Assembly: GCA_964587105.1 (NCBI GenBank) | Contig: CAZPKG010000008.1 | Span: forward strand, 89,695-153,694 | From: JABWCQ01 sp964587105 | GTDB lineage: Bacteria > Electryoneota > RPQS01 | Length of the DNA: 64,000 bases | Direction: 5' to 3' | In this document: in pieces, positions 16,980 through 25,349 of the stretch | How the letters are laid out: every line of letters starts with the position of its first letter | How positions within the stretch are numbered: the stretch's first letter is position 1 | Translations under genes and position numbers: made by a program | The notes under the pieces: model-generated | The model's database searches: none | What the model was told of the DNA's origin: nothing | Seen by the model: only the letters and a program-made list of their open reading frames with translations

Positions 16980-19900
16980 CTACTTGAGCATCATCAGCTT
17001 CTTTGTCTGCGCAAATGATCCAGCTTCCAAGCGTGCGAAATAGATACCGCTGGCCAGCATTGCTCCGGAGTCATCGCGCCCGTTCCATCTGACGACATGG
17101 TGCCCGGCGGGTTGTTTGCCGTCCACTAATGTGATAACACGCTGCCCGGTGATGTTGTAGATAGAGAGAGTTGCATCTCCAGCTTTCGCCAGTGAAAATG
17201 GAATCATCGTCTCAGGATTAAATGGATTCGGGTAGTTCGCCATCAAGCCATATTCGTGTACCAAGCCTTCATGAAGCTCTTCGGCGTCGGAAATAAAATC
17301 ACCTACGCCCGCGCGAACCATGAAGTTTGACGGTTGGCTCTGCCAACCCGTCGAGCCTTGATGCCAATAACTTCTCCCTGCATTGCTGCTGTTGTCTGTC
17401 GCGATCCCCGGTTCCCACGGACGTTCTGGAGTCCAATCCAACGTGGCCCAAAAAGGACCAACTGGCGCGGGAAGATTATCGCCGGGAATGTGGACAGTGA
17501 AAAACTCGTTTGCGACCGGCGGGGTGATGAAATACGGCCCGAACTGTTGCGCGCCGGGAATACCGCCGTCATCATCCGCGACGCCGACTCCAATTGGCGC
17601 AATCCCGTTCACTGCGATCTGAATTGTGTAAACAAAATCGTGGTTCTCCGGCATATCACATCGAACGGCGAAGCGGTTTTCGTCATAGGTACCAGAAACG
17701 ATCATGAAGAACTCCCAAATCCCGTCATCGTAGGTCAAGTATTCGAGTTCAGGTTCTTCACCAGCGTAAGCGCCTTCCGCCGACGACAGAGGGCCTTCGT
17801 ACTCGTCATCACCGTCCATGATAAAACCGCTTACAGAATACTCATTCCATGTGCCGTAAGTCACATTCTCATCCGTATAGGTCTGCACACCGGGTTGAAT
17901 GTAGTCGAGAAACTCGCCATTTCGATAGAGCTTGAGTCCGGCAAGACCTGTGAGCGGCAACTCGTCAATTCCAAGAGTGGGATCAATCCAATCTATCTGG
18001 AGATCAACGCCGCTTCGTACGACCTCAACTTCACTCGGCGAAGCCGGAGGAACATGCAGCGAAGCTTGTATCGAAGTGTTGCTGAAATACTCCGGGTTAC
18101 TCACGATGGACGGAATATTCTGAGGCCACCAGCCGTCGAAACTGGCAACTCCCGCTTGACGCTGAATCACAAAAAAGCCGATTCCCGGAGTTTTGTCCGG
18201 TCCGTAAAGCGCAAGTTGATAAAGCTCTTGAAAGCCCATCGGTATGGCCACTTCACCCGTGAAATATCCCGCAGATGTCGAAAACCCGATTTGCGGATTT
18301 GTGAACGTGAAATAGGGATCGGCATTATAAGGCTGGCCGGACAACGAACGATAGCGCAAAGTTGATCCTGATCCGTAATAGTATGCCCAGTAGTTGCCTT
18401 CGCTGCCGGAACGATTGTACGACCACGTGTCAGAGTCGTCGTCGTCAACATAGATACCAAAACCCTCAGCGTCGTCAAGCGACGTGTTGGCATGATCCTC
18501 ACACGCCAGATAGAGCAAATCTGCGGTGTCGTTATATTTCATATACAAATATGCGGACTGCGGTGGATTCGGACTATCGGTGCCGAAAACATCTGAGATG
18601 TCAATTCTAACTGCGTCCGCCCACTCGTTTGGCGAAAGCACGCCGTCAAAATTCACAGGAGTCGTCATTGGCGGTACAACAGGATCGTAAACCAAGTATG
18701 AATCATCAAGCGAGCCGACAGCTTCGTTAGAATACTCCGACTCTCCGTTTGAATAGACGCCGGTTACAACGTAGTAATATGTTCGTGTCGGAATAACGCC
18801 AATGCTGTCACCGTAGCTTGTTGCTGTTCCGGGCAAGGAACGAATCAACGCATACGGCCCGCCGGAGAGTGCCGAGCGCCAGACGTGAATAGAATCGGGA
18901 TCATCGAGCGAACTCGGACGGCGCGGGCGCGGGGTTGATTGATCTGCTGCCTCTTCGCCTGCGGCGGGCCGCACGGGATTGAGTTCGGGTGTCGGGCCGA
19001 CAAGCACGTCGCCAACCGCCCACAACGCCTCAAGTTCACGCGTGTTTTGAGCCGTTGCACCCAATGCGCTCCAGCTAAGATCAATTCTTCTTAGCTGTCC
19101 GCTCACCGCAACGAGGTTTTGCGGAGCAACGTCTGTCTCGACAAGACTGAAATTGACGCCGCTTGTCAAACCATCTTCAGTGATGACGACGTTCGCGGCT
19201 GAGCCCCAAGTGTAGCCTAACTTCCGTGCGGTGATTGTATAGCTCCCCGCAGGAATATGATCCAACCTGTATTGTCCCTGAACATTCGTGGTTGCGCGCA
19301 GGTGCGTTCCGGCGGCTTCAATTGTAACGCCTGAATAGTCACCAGTTCCCGCGAGGGTAACATTACCCGCAACACTACCGCCTTCCAAATCCAACGCAAA
19401 GCAATAGGCATTTCCGCCGTTGCCGAAGAAACGATTGTGCACAGCTTTGCCACCCGCCATCAAATGCGTTCCATCGGCTGACAAATCCAAATCATTCGGC
19501 GAGCCCGGATGTGTGTAGGTGTAGAACGGTTCGGAGTTGTATTTTTGATAGACACGAATATCCGGTGCGCCATCCGCCAAGTAGCCCCACGAACAGGCTG
19601 CGATGGTTAACCCATCGTCGGAAATCTCAATTCCGCCGACTAAATCACCCATGCCGGCAGAAACCCACAACGGTGTGCCGCCACCATAGGTTTCAAACAC
19701 GGCCACATATCCCTCAAAGCCGCCGCCAATGAATTGCAACGAGCCTGCGGCAATCGTTTCACCATTTTCGGAGACGCCTGTCGCGGTCGCCCAATTCGAC
19801 GTTCCACCGCTGAAGCGGTACTCCCAAAGTTGGATGTAATTCTCCGATCCCTGATCCCATGCGTAAACATGGAGTTTGCCGTCGTTATTGCTCCCGCATG

Positions 19901-20720
19901 TAATAATCCGGCCATCACCGGATATCGTCGCGGGATGTTCCGTGTTGCGGCCATCTTCATTCCAAATCACATTACCTGTCGTCGCATCCAGCACAAAAAT
20001 TCTGAATCGACTGGTAGCAACAAGTGTGGCCCCGTCACTTGAAAAGCGCGCCCCTATCCATTGATTATTGGTGGTCATCATGGGAATTGCACGGCGCCAA
20101 ATCGGAGTGGATGATTCAATTCCGTACAGGCTTAGATACAAGCTGTCGGTTCCAAATGTCTCAAGCACGGCAATCTGTCCGCCATCATGGGAGACCCCGA
20201 TTCCACTGAAGTAATGGTCGTCCGGAATCGAAACGGACCACAGTTCGTTTCCCTCCGTTCCCGGAAAAACGCGCAAACTGTGACTTTGACACCAGATCAC
20301 TTCTTCGCCGGCTGGCGTAACTGCAACCGCGCTCAGCCCGTCCACACCGGGTACCTCGTAGTTGATGGCACCTGAGACCGCGTCAATAACTTTCAAGTTG
20401 AAATTGTTCAAGCTGATACCAACAGCCGCGATGCTACCGTCATCAGCGATGGCGACGTTGTCCATCAAACCGGTTGGATCGCCTACGCCCCAAAGTAATT
20501 CACCAATGGCAAATCCGGGTTGGTCTCCGGGGTTTGGCTGCGCAAATTCAACGGTACTCCCCGGAGCCGCATTCGGATCCAAGGTCACTGAGCGAACAAC
20601 TCTGCCCTTCGTGCCCTCTTGCACAATTTTCTCAGTCGCGCGGTCGGCCTCGCTTGCGTAGCAAACCGCCGACAAGGTAAGCGATAGCAGAATAGCAATC
20701 TGTCTCGTCGTTGCAGTCAT
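16980..20720 (-). CDS. Large T9SS-secreted multidomain surface protein, 1246 aa
   Basis: ATG at 20720 follows GGAGA and opens a signal peptide (MTATTRQIAILLSLTLSAVCYA). Residues about 60-440 are a propeller of WD/PQQ-like blades (repeated AVSDDG-, ISGDGRII-, ISDDGLTIAACS-type turns). About 446-525 is a carboxypeptidase-regulatory-like Ig fold (GNVTLAGTGDYSGVTIEA, GQYRLDHIPAGSYTITA). FN3-like segments follow, then at about 675-875 a domain resembling family 9 carbohydrate-binding modules (VNFDGVLSPNEWADAVRI, YLYMKYNDTADLLYLACED), another FN3 near 890-985, and a jelly-roll-like segment. The last 95 residues are the T9SS sorting domain (ANYPNPFNPETMIPFS, LSIYNITGQRV). No catalytic site is evident; a surface glycan-binding or adhesive role is inferred. 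Confidence 0.85.
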   Translation of the reverse strand: MTATTRQIAILLSLTLSAVCYASEADRATEKIVQEGTKGRVVRSVTLDPNAAPGSTVEFAQPNPGDQPGFAIGELLWGVGDPTGLMDNVAIADDGSIAAVGISLNNFNLKVIDAVSGAINYEVPGVDGLSAVAVTPAGEEVIWCQSHSLRVFPGTEGNELWSVSIPDDHYFSGIGVSHDGGQIAVLETFGTDSLYLSLYGIESSTPIWRRAIPMMTTNNQWIGARFSSDGATLVATSRFRIFVLDATTGNVIWNEDGRNTEHPATISGDGRIITCGSNNDGKLHVYAWDQGSENYIQLWEYRFSGGTSNWATATGVSENGETIAAGSLQFIGGGFEGYVAVFETYGGGTPLWVSAGMGDLVGGIEISDDGLTIAACSWGYLADGAPDIRVYQKYNSEPFYTYTHPGSPNDLDLSADGTHLMAGGKAVHNRFFGNGGNAYCFALDLEGGSVAGNVTLAGTGDYSGVTIEAAGTHLRATTNVQGQYRLDHIPAGSYTITARKLGYTWGSAANVVITEDGLTSGVNFSLVETDVAPQNLVAVSGQLRRIDLSWSALGATAQNTRELEALWAVGDVLVGPTPELNPVRPAAGEEAADQSTPRPRRPSSLDDPDSIHVWRSALSGGPYALIRSLPGTATSYGDSIGVIPTRTYYYVVTGVYSNGESEYSNEAVGSLDDSYLVYDPVVPPMTTPVNFDGVLSPNEWADAVRIDISDVFGTDSPNPPQSAYLYMKYNDTADLLYLACEDHANTSLDDAEGFGIYVDDDDSDTWSYNRSGSEGNYWAYYYGSGSTLRYRSLSGQPYNADPYFTFTNPQIGFSTSAGYFTGEVAIPMGFQELYQLALYGPDKTPGIGFFVIQRQAGVASFDGWWPQNIPSIVSNPEYFSNTSIQASLHVPPASPSEVEVVRSGVDLQIDWIDPTLGIDELPLTGLAGLKLYRNGEFLDYIQPGVQTYTDENVTYGTWNEYSVSGFIMDGDDEYEGPLSSAEGAYAGEEPELEYLTYDDGIWEFFMIVSGTYDENRFAVRCDMPENHDFVYTIQIAVNGIAPIGVGVADDDGGIPGAQQFGPYFITPPVANEFFTVHIPGDNLPAPVGPFWATLDWTPERPWEPGIATDNSSNAGRSYWHQGSTGWQSQPSNFMVRAGVGDFISDAEELHEGLVHEYGLMANYPNPFNPETMIPFSLAKAGDATLSIYNITGQRVITLVDGKQPAGHHVVRWNGRDDSGAMLASGIYFARLEAGSFAQTKKLMMLK

Positions 20721-20772
20721 GGTAGTTGTTCTCCGACTAAATTGAATAGGCAAGACAACGGAAATTTGAGAC

Positions 20773-20801
20773 AAAATACTAATTAGTTCTGAGCAATTCA
20801 A
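20773..20801 (-). promoter_or_regulatory. Promoter for the 1246-aa surface-protein gene
   Basis: On the minus strand TTGAAT, 17 bases, TATTTT, about 45 bases before the predicted Shine-Dalgarno region and ATG at 20720. Confidence 0.55.
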
Positions 20802-20947
20802 TTCCGGTATTCGTCCGAAGAAAATGCGCGTATTTGTTTTGCCATTCTTGCGCCACGACTTCACCCATGTAAAGCGAACAATCATGTTTCGCGTTGTCCT
20901 GCAATTGCATGTGTTTGTAAGAGCTTTATTTTCAGGAAATTATGCGC

Positions 20948-20976
20948 TTGAATAAGTCGCAAACTTTAGTTATATT
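20948..20976 (+). promoter_or_regulatory. Promoter for P5C dehydrogenase
   Basis: TTGAAT, 17 bases, TATATT. Predicted start near 20983, so the leader to the ATG at 21085 is about 100 bases and includes a short palindrome CTCCACTGGAG (21007-21017). Apart from this and the opposing promoter the 364-base divergent gap (20721-21084) holds nothing else I can identify. Confidence 0.65.
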
Positions 20977-21084
20977 ATGGATTACAGATTTGTGTGCTGC
21001 GTGGGCTCCACTGGAGTAGTGGTTGCGCAAAACTCTCCGAAATACGTCAATTAATAGCTATTAGGTTTCCAAGGAATCCCGTTT

Positions 21085-22632
21085 ATGCTCCCTCCGTTTA
21101 AGAACGAACCGTTTACAAATTTCAATGATCCCGCCAACAAAGCTGCGTTTGAACAAGCTCTCGCTTTAGTTGAGAGTCGATTCGGGGAAAAAATTCCGCT
21201 GATTATCGGCGGCGAACGCATCTTCACAGATGACACGATCAAATCGACTAATCCGGCAAACCCCGATCAAGTGCTCGCCTATGTCGGCAAAGGGACGCAA
21301 GAGCTTGCCCTCAAGGCGCTTGATATTGCCAATCGAAATTTCCAATGGTGGAAGAACTACGATCCGGACGCGCGTGCCCGCATTCTGCTTCGCGCCGCTG
21401 CCATCCTGCGCCGCCGCAAGCACGAGTTCAGCGCCACGATGGTGTTTGAAATCGGTAAGAACTGGAATGAAGCTGATGGCGACACTGCAGAAGCGATTGA
21501 TTTTCTCGAATTCTATGCGCGGGAAATGATGCGCTTGAACGAGCGTCAACCTGTGACGGAATTCTCCGGTGAAGAAAACAACCTCTACTACATTCCGCTT
21601 GGCGTTGGCGCCGTCATTCCTCCGTGGAATTTCCCCGGCGCCATCATGGCCGGCATGACAACTGCATCGCTCGTAACCGGCAACACGGTCATTCTCAAAC
21701 CCGCCTCGATCACGCCGGTAATTGCCTATCGCTTCATGGAGATTCTCGAAGAGGCAGGACTTCCTGCCGGAATCGTAAACTATTTGCCCGGCCCGGGCGG
21801 CGCAATCGGCGATACGATCGTTGATCACAAGCTTACGCGCTTCATCGCATTCACAGGTTCAATGGAAGTTGGGCAAAGAATTTTCCAGCGCGCGTCCGTT
21901 GTACACGAAGGTCAGTTGTGGCTTAAGCGCACGGTGCTGGAGATGGGCGGTAAAGATGCAATCTTGATCGATGATGACGCTGATCTCGAATTTGCAGCCG
22001 AACAGATCGTAACTGCCGCATTCGGTTTTCAAGGTCAGAAATGCAGCGCGTGCTCGCGTTTGATCATTCACGAAAAAGTTTACGACAAGTTGCTTGAACT
22101 TGTGGTGAACCGCACGAAGCAGATTAAGACCGGCCCAACACGCGATTTTTCAAACTGGCACGGTCCTGTCAGCGATGAAGGCGCTTACAACAAGATTCTC
22201 GAGTATATTGAGATCGGCAAGAGCGAAGGACGGTTGGTTGCGGGTGGAAATAGAGCAGGATTCCCCGGTTACTTCATCGAACCGACGATTATCGCCGATG
22301 TAGCCCCTAATGCTCGACTTATGCAAGAAGAGATTTTCGGACCCGTGCTGGCGGTTTGCAAAGTCAAATCGTTTGAAGAGGGCTTGGAAGTCTTCAATAA
22401 CACGCAGTTTGGTCTCACAGGCGGATATTTCGGCAAGCGTCGTGAACATCTTGAGAAAGTGCGCGTTCACGCGCATTGCGGCAATCTCTATTTGAACCGC
22501 AAGTGTACGGGCGCCCTCGTCGGCGTGCAACCTTTCGGTGGATTCAACCAGAGTGGAACCGACAGCAAAGCGGGAGGACGTGACTACCTACAACTCTTCT
22601 TGCAAGGAAAGAGCGTGACCGAGCGTTTCTAA
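21085..22632 (+). CDS. rocA: 1-pyrroline-5-carboxylate dehydrogenase
   Basis: 515-residue aldehyde dehydrogenase of the P5CDH type, which oxidises glutamate semialdehyde/P5C to glutamate with NAD+, the second step of proline breakdown. Catalytic Cys is at 320 (GQKCSACSR), the general base Glu at 286 (LEMGGKD), the NAD-binding segment has PPWNFPGAIMAGMT, and GSMEVGQRI sits at the nucleotide loop. The N-terminal NEPFTNFNDPANKAAFEQAL is characteristic of stand-alone P5CDH rather than PutA fusions. The C-terminal GGFNQSGTDSKAGG is the substrate-carboxylate anchor. It is monocistronic with its own promoter and terminator; no proline dehydrogenase gene is adjacent. Confidence 0.93.
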   Translation: MLPPFKNEPFTNFNDPANKAAFEQALALVESRFGEKIPLIIGGERIFTDDTIKSTNPANPDQVLAYVGKGTQELALKALDIANRNFQWWKNYDPDARARILLRAAAILRRRKHEFSATMVFEIGKNWNEADGDTAEAIDFLEFYAREMMRLNERQPVTEFSGEENNLYYIPLGVGAVIPPWNFPGAIMAGMTTASLVTGNTVILKPASITPVIAYRFMEILEEAGLPAGIVNYLPGPGGAIGDTIVDHKLTRFIAFTGSMEVGQRIFQRASVVHEGQLWLKRTVLEMGGKDAILIDDDADLEFAAEQIVTAAFGFQGQKCSACSRLIIHEKVYDKLLELVVNRTKQIKTGPTRDFSNWHGPVSDEGAYNKILEYIEIGKSEGRLVAGGNRAGFPGYFIEPTIIADVAPNARLMQEEIFGPVLAVCKVKSFEEGLEVFNNTQFGLTGGYFGKRREHLEKVRVHAHCGNLYLNRKCTGALVGVQPFGGFNQSGTDSKAGGRDYLQLFLQGKSVTERF

Positions 22633-22650
22633 GCTGATTTCGTTAGTTAC

Positions 22651-22685
22651 AAACGGCCCTCAGAAGCTCTTCTGGGGGCCGTTTT
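22651..22685 (+). terminator. Intrinsic terminator after P5C dehydrogenase
   Basis: AAACGGCCC and CAGAAG pair with CTTCTG and GGGCCGTTT, a long stem with one mismatch and a T tract, 18 bases after the stop. Confidence 0.88.
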
Positions 22686-22813
22686 GTTGCTCACTCCAGA
22701 AACACTAACTACATGGTGAACATATGCACAAAATCCGCGTTCTTAGAGATAAGAAATATGCCTTATCGCCATCCCAGCGACCAAACGATTGCACAAATTT
22801 GCTTGGTCGGAAC

Positions 22814-22842
22814 TTGAAAATCTAAGCAGAATAATGTATAGT
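22814..22842 (+). promoter_or_regulatory. Promoter-like site far upstream of the phosphate genes
   Basis: TTGAAA, 17 bases, TATAGT. Predicted start near 22849, some 365 bases before the first codon at 23213. It may drive a long leader or a separate small RNA. No equally good site was found closer to the gene. Confidence 0.55.
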
Positions 22843-23212
22843 CATGATGGGTTGGGATTTGTCAAGAACGACAGGTGCCCTGCCTGAAAGTCTCTCGCCG
22901 TTCCCACCCTCACCACCCCATTTTCAAAACCTGTTTCGCCCACTTTGTTGCCATAATACCCCTTGATTCGCCAGTTTCAGAACTCAAAACGACTTCGCAA
23001 TACCGCTGAGCCCACTGTCACCAGAGTATCTTAGTCGTCTGAAAGTACAGCGGACCACTGTGTTGGCACGGAGGCAAGCAAGCAAGAGACTTGACTCCCT
23101 ATATCCTATTCAAACGCCGCTTCACATCCGTTGATGCTCCAGTTCGTTGCAACTTCCCAAAATTGGAACGGAATGGCCTTGATCATCAATCTCACCATGA
23201 AAGTTACACGAA
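22843..23212 (+). other. Long untranslated stretch before the phosphate genes
   Basis: No credible coding frame. Just after the predicted transcription start lies a likely hairpin: GGGTTGGGA near 22850 with TCCCACCC near 22907 (one T bulged), enclosing a smaller CAGG / CCTG stem. The remaining about 300 bases show no terminator and no known RNA family that I recognise. It could be a structured 5' leader or a small RNA followed by the native promoter of the PhoU-like gene. Confidence 0.35.
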
Positions 23213-23857
23213 ATGAGACTTGATAGAATTCTGCAAGCAATGCTCCCGCACGATGAGCATTTCTTCAGTCTGTTTGAAGAGTCCGCCCGGAATATCGTCC
23301 TTGCATCCGAGACGCTGTTGAAGTTGCCGGCCGCGTCGCCTGCCGAGCGCATCAAAGTGGTTGAACGCATCAAGGATCTCGAACATGAAGGCGATACCGT
23401 TACGCATCGCATTTTCTCCGAATTGAACGGAACGTTTGTTACACCGTTTGACCCCGAGGATATTCATGTTTTGGCCTCCGCACTGGATGATATTCTGGAC
23501 TTCATCGACGGCGGCGCCGGACGGTTTATGCTCTACAAGATTCCCGAGTGCCCGCCCGCAATGGTGAAGCTGATCGAGTGCCTTCATGCCTCCGTGACGG
23601 AGTTGCAGCACGGCGTCACATTACTCCGAAAGCTCAACAAACCGGCCGAGTTGCGCAAGGTAATCGAGCGCGTCAACGAACTCGAAAACGTCGCCGACGG
23701 TATTTTTGAACGCGCCGTTGCGAATCTCTTCGAAGAGATGGCCAACCCGATTGAGATCATCAAGCTCAAAGAGATTTATGTTGCGCTTGAGACGGCCACT
23801 GACCGCTGCGAGGACGCCGCCAACGTACTCGAAACAATCTTGATTAAGCACTCGTGA
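23213..23857 (+). CDS. PhoU-like (DUF47) regulator of phosphate transport
   Basis: 214-residue all-helical protein of the DUF47/TIGR00153 family, the PhoU-like cytoplasmic partner of PiT transporters. Visible are two repeats of the PhoU three-helix pattern, with acidic metal-binding stretches such as KDLEHEGDTVTHRIF (residues about 58-72) and ATDRCEDAANVLETI near the C-terminus. ATG at 23213 gives the usual family N-terminus (LPHDEHFFSLFEESARNI). The PiT gene starts ten bases after the stop. The pair is a standard arrangement in which the PhoU-like protein modulates phosphate uptake; this inference rests on gene order. Confidence 0.9.
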   Translation: MRLDRILQAMLPHDEHFFSLFEESARNIVLASETLLKLPAASPAERIKVVERIKDLEHEGDTVTHRIFSELNGTFVTPFDPEDIHVLASALDDILDFIDGGAGRFMLYKIPECPPAMVKLIECLHASVTELQHGVTLLRKLNKPAELRKVIERVNELENVADGIFERAVANLFEEMANPIEIIKLKEIYVALETATDRCEDAANVLETILIKHS

Positions 23858-23867
23858 CGGCGCGCCG

Positions 23868-24854
23868 ATGACTTTTCTCGTCGCGTTTATTATTTTTGTC
23901 GCGTTGGCGTTCGACTTCCTGAATGGATTCCATGATTCAGCGAATTCTATCGCCACAATCGTCTCAACCCGCGTGTTGACGCCGCGCAAAGCCGTGTTGT
24001 GGGCCGCGTTTTTCAATCTTATTGCGGCTTTCCTGTTTGACGTGCACGTCGCCAAGACCATCGGCAAGGGACTAATCGAGTTGTCCGCCGTGAATGAGTA
24101 CGTAATTTTATCCGGACTCATCGGCGCCATTACCTGGAATCTAATCACGTGGTACTTTGGAATTCCGTCAAGCTCGTCCCATGCATTGATGGGCGGCTAT
24201 GCCGGCGCGGCAATTTCGCACGCAGGGTTCGGGGCGATCCTCTACCACGGTTGGGTCAAAACGGTGTTGTTCATCGTAATTGCACCTGTCATGGGAATGC
24301 TGTTGGGATTCGTGTTGATGGCTTCTGTTATGTGGCTGTTTCACAATCGCAGAGGCTCAAATGTCAACCGCGGTTTCAGAAGATTGCAGCTCATTTCTGC
24401 GGCAGCATACAGTCTCGGTCACGGCACAAACGACGCGCAGAAAACGATGGGAGTGATCACGGGACTGCTCGTCGCCTCTGGCGTGCTGGCAACTTTCGAA
24501 GTACCATATTGGGTAATCATTTCATCGCATTTGGCAATCGCTGCTGGAACTCTGTTTGGTGGATGGCGAATTGTGAAAACCGTTGGCCAGAAGATCACGA
24601 AGCTTAAGCCGGCTGGTGGATTTTGCGCTGAGACGGCCGGAGCTGTGACACTACTGATAACAGCCTTCTCCGGCATCGCTGTCAGCACCACACATACGAT
24701 CAGCGGCGCAATCATGGGTGTCGGTGCAACTCGCCGCGCCTCAGCCGTGCGATGGGGACTTGCCGGAAATATCGTGATTGCCTGGATTCTGACTATTCCA
24801 GCCTCCGCATTGGTTGGCGCGGTTGTCTGCTTTGTCGTCGAGTTGTTTGTCTGA
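23868..24854 (+). CDS. pit: PiT-family inorganic phosphate transporter
   Basis: 328-residue integral membrane protein with about ten helices and the two inverted PiT signatures: FDFLNGFHDSANSIAT near residue 16 and YSLGHGTNDAQKTMG near 183, each with the conserved G-x-[NH]-D-[AS] core. Also conserved is TWYFGIPSSSSHALMGGY near residue 93 and its second-half counterpart GIAVSTTHTISGAIMG. It imports phosphate with H+ or Na+ at low affinity, independently of ATP. It follows the DUF47 gene by ten bases. Only a small GGCC-armed hairpin lies after the stop. Confidence 0.93.
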   Translation: MTFLVAFIIFVALAFDFLNGFHDSANSIATIVSTRVLTPRKAVLWAAFFNLIAAFLFDVHVAKTIGKGLIELSAVNEYVILSGLIGAITWNLITWYFGIPSSSSHALMGGYAGAAISHAGFGAILYHGWVKTVLFIVIAPVMGMLLGFVLMASVMWLFHNRRGSNVNRGFRRLQLISAAAYSLGHGTNDAQKTMGVITGLLVASGVLATFEVPYWVIISSHLAIAAGTLFGGWRIVKTVGQKITKLKPAGGFCAETAGAVTLLITAFSGIAVSTTHTISGAIMGVGATRRASAVRWGLAGNIVIAWILTIPASALVGAVVCFVVELFV

Positions 24855-25195
24855 TTCGTGTATCTTTAGCAGTGTGGCCACTACGGCCATTTGAGGAAAA
24901 CCGATTGCAGCATCACCACTAACGTCTGGTCTAATTGCTAATTAAGCACTTACATACTTATGGAGATATTGACGGAGTTTCCCGAAGCCCCAATATTCTT
25001 GACTTAGGCTTTCTGATTCCTTAACTTGATTGCAATGCTCTGAATAATGCCCACTTGACCTGCCCTCATGAACAGCCGTTTTGTTTGCGACTTACAGACC
25101 CCACTGTCTATTAAACATATCAGTGGCGGCCTTTCGGTAATATCGTCTGATTGGTCAATGACGTAGTTTCCAGTAATTTTGGTCAACCGCTTCGC
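24855..25195. other. Gene-free interval with promoter-like sites
   Basis: No convincing coding frame. Two further hexamer pairs with 17-base spacing are seen, TTGACG-AATATT at 24969-24997 and TTGACT-TAACTT at 24999-25027, weaker than the site at 25196. A small hairpin TGGCC / GGCCA lies near 24873-24887 and may be a weak terminator for the phosphate genes. A 60-codon minus-strand frame at 25004-25186 has no Shine-Dalgarno sequence or recognisable product and is not called. Confidence 0.4.
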
Positions 25196-25224
25196 TTGAA
25201 ATCTACTCGGGCAAGCGGTATTTT
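25196..25224 (+). promoter_or_regulatory. Promoter of the T9SS gene at 25350
   Basis: TTGAAA, 17 bases, TATTTT. Predicted start near 25231 and a leader of about 120 bases. Confidence 0.6.
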
Positions 25225-25349
25225 TTTATTGCGCTTTTGCGTAAACGCTGGACAGGGCAGTTGCTCAAAAGTGCCCACAGGGGCAATATAACCGCCGTCA
25301 ATAACTCGCTTCTAAACATATTTACGTTTACTTGCTCTCAAGGACAACC

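Noticed and set aside
22849..23212. 6S, RNase P or tmRNA gene before the phosphate genes
   Set aside because: The sequence lacks the universally conserved segments of RNase P RNA and tmRNA, and no long closing stem like that of 6S RNA could be drawn.
25004..25186. Minus-strand 60-codon frame in the gap after the phosphate transporter
   Set aside because: No Shine-Dalgarno sequence, no recognisable domain, and composition like the surrounding non-coding DNA.
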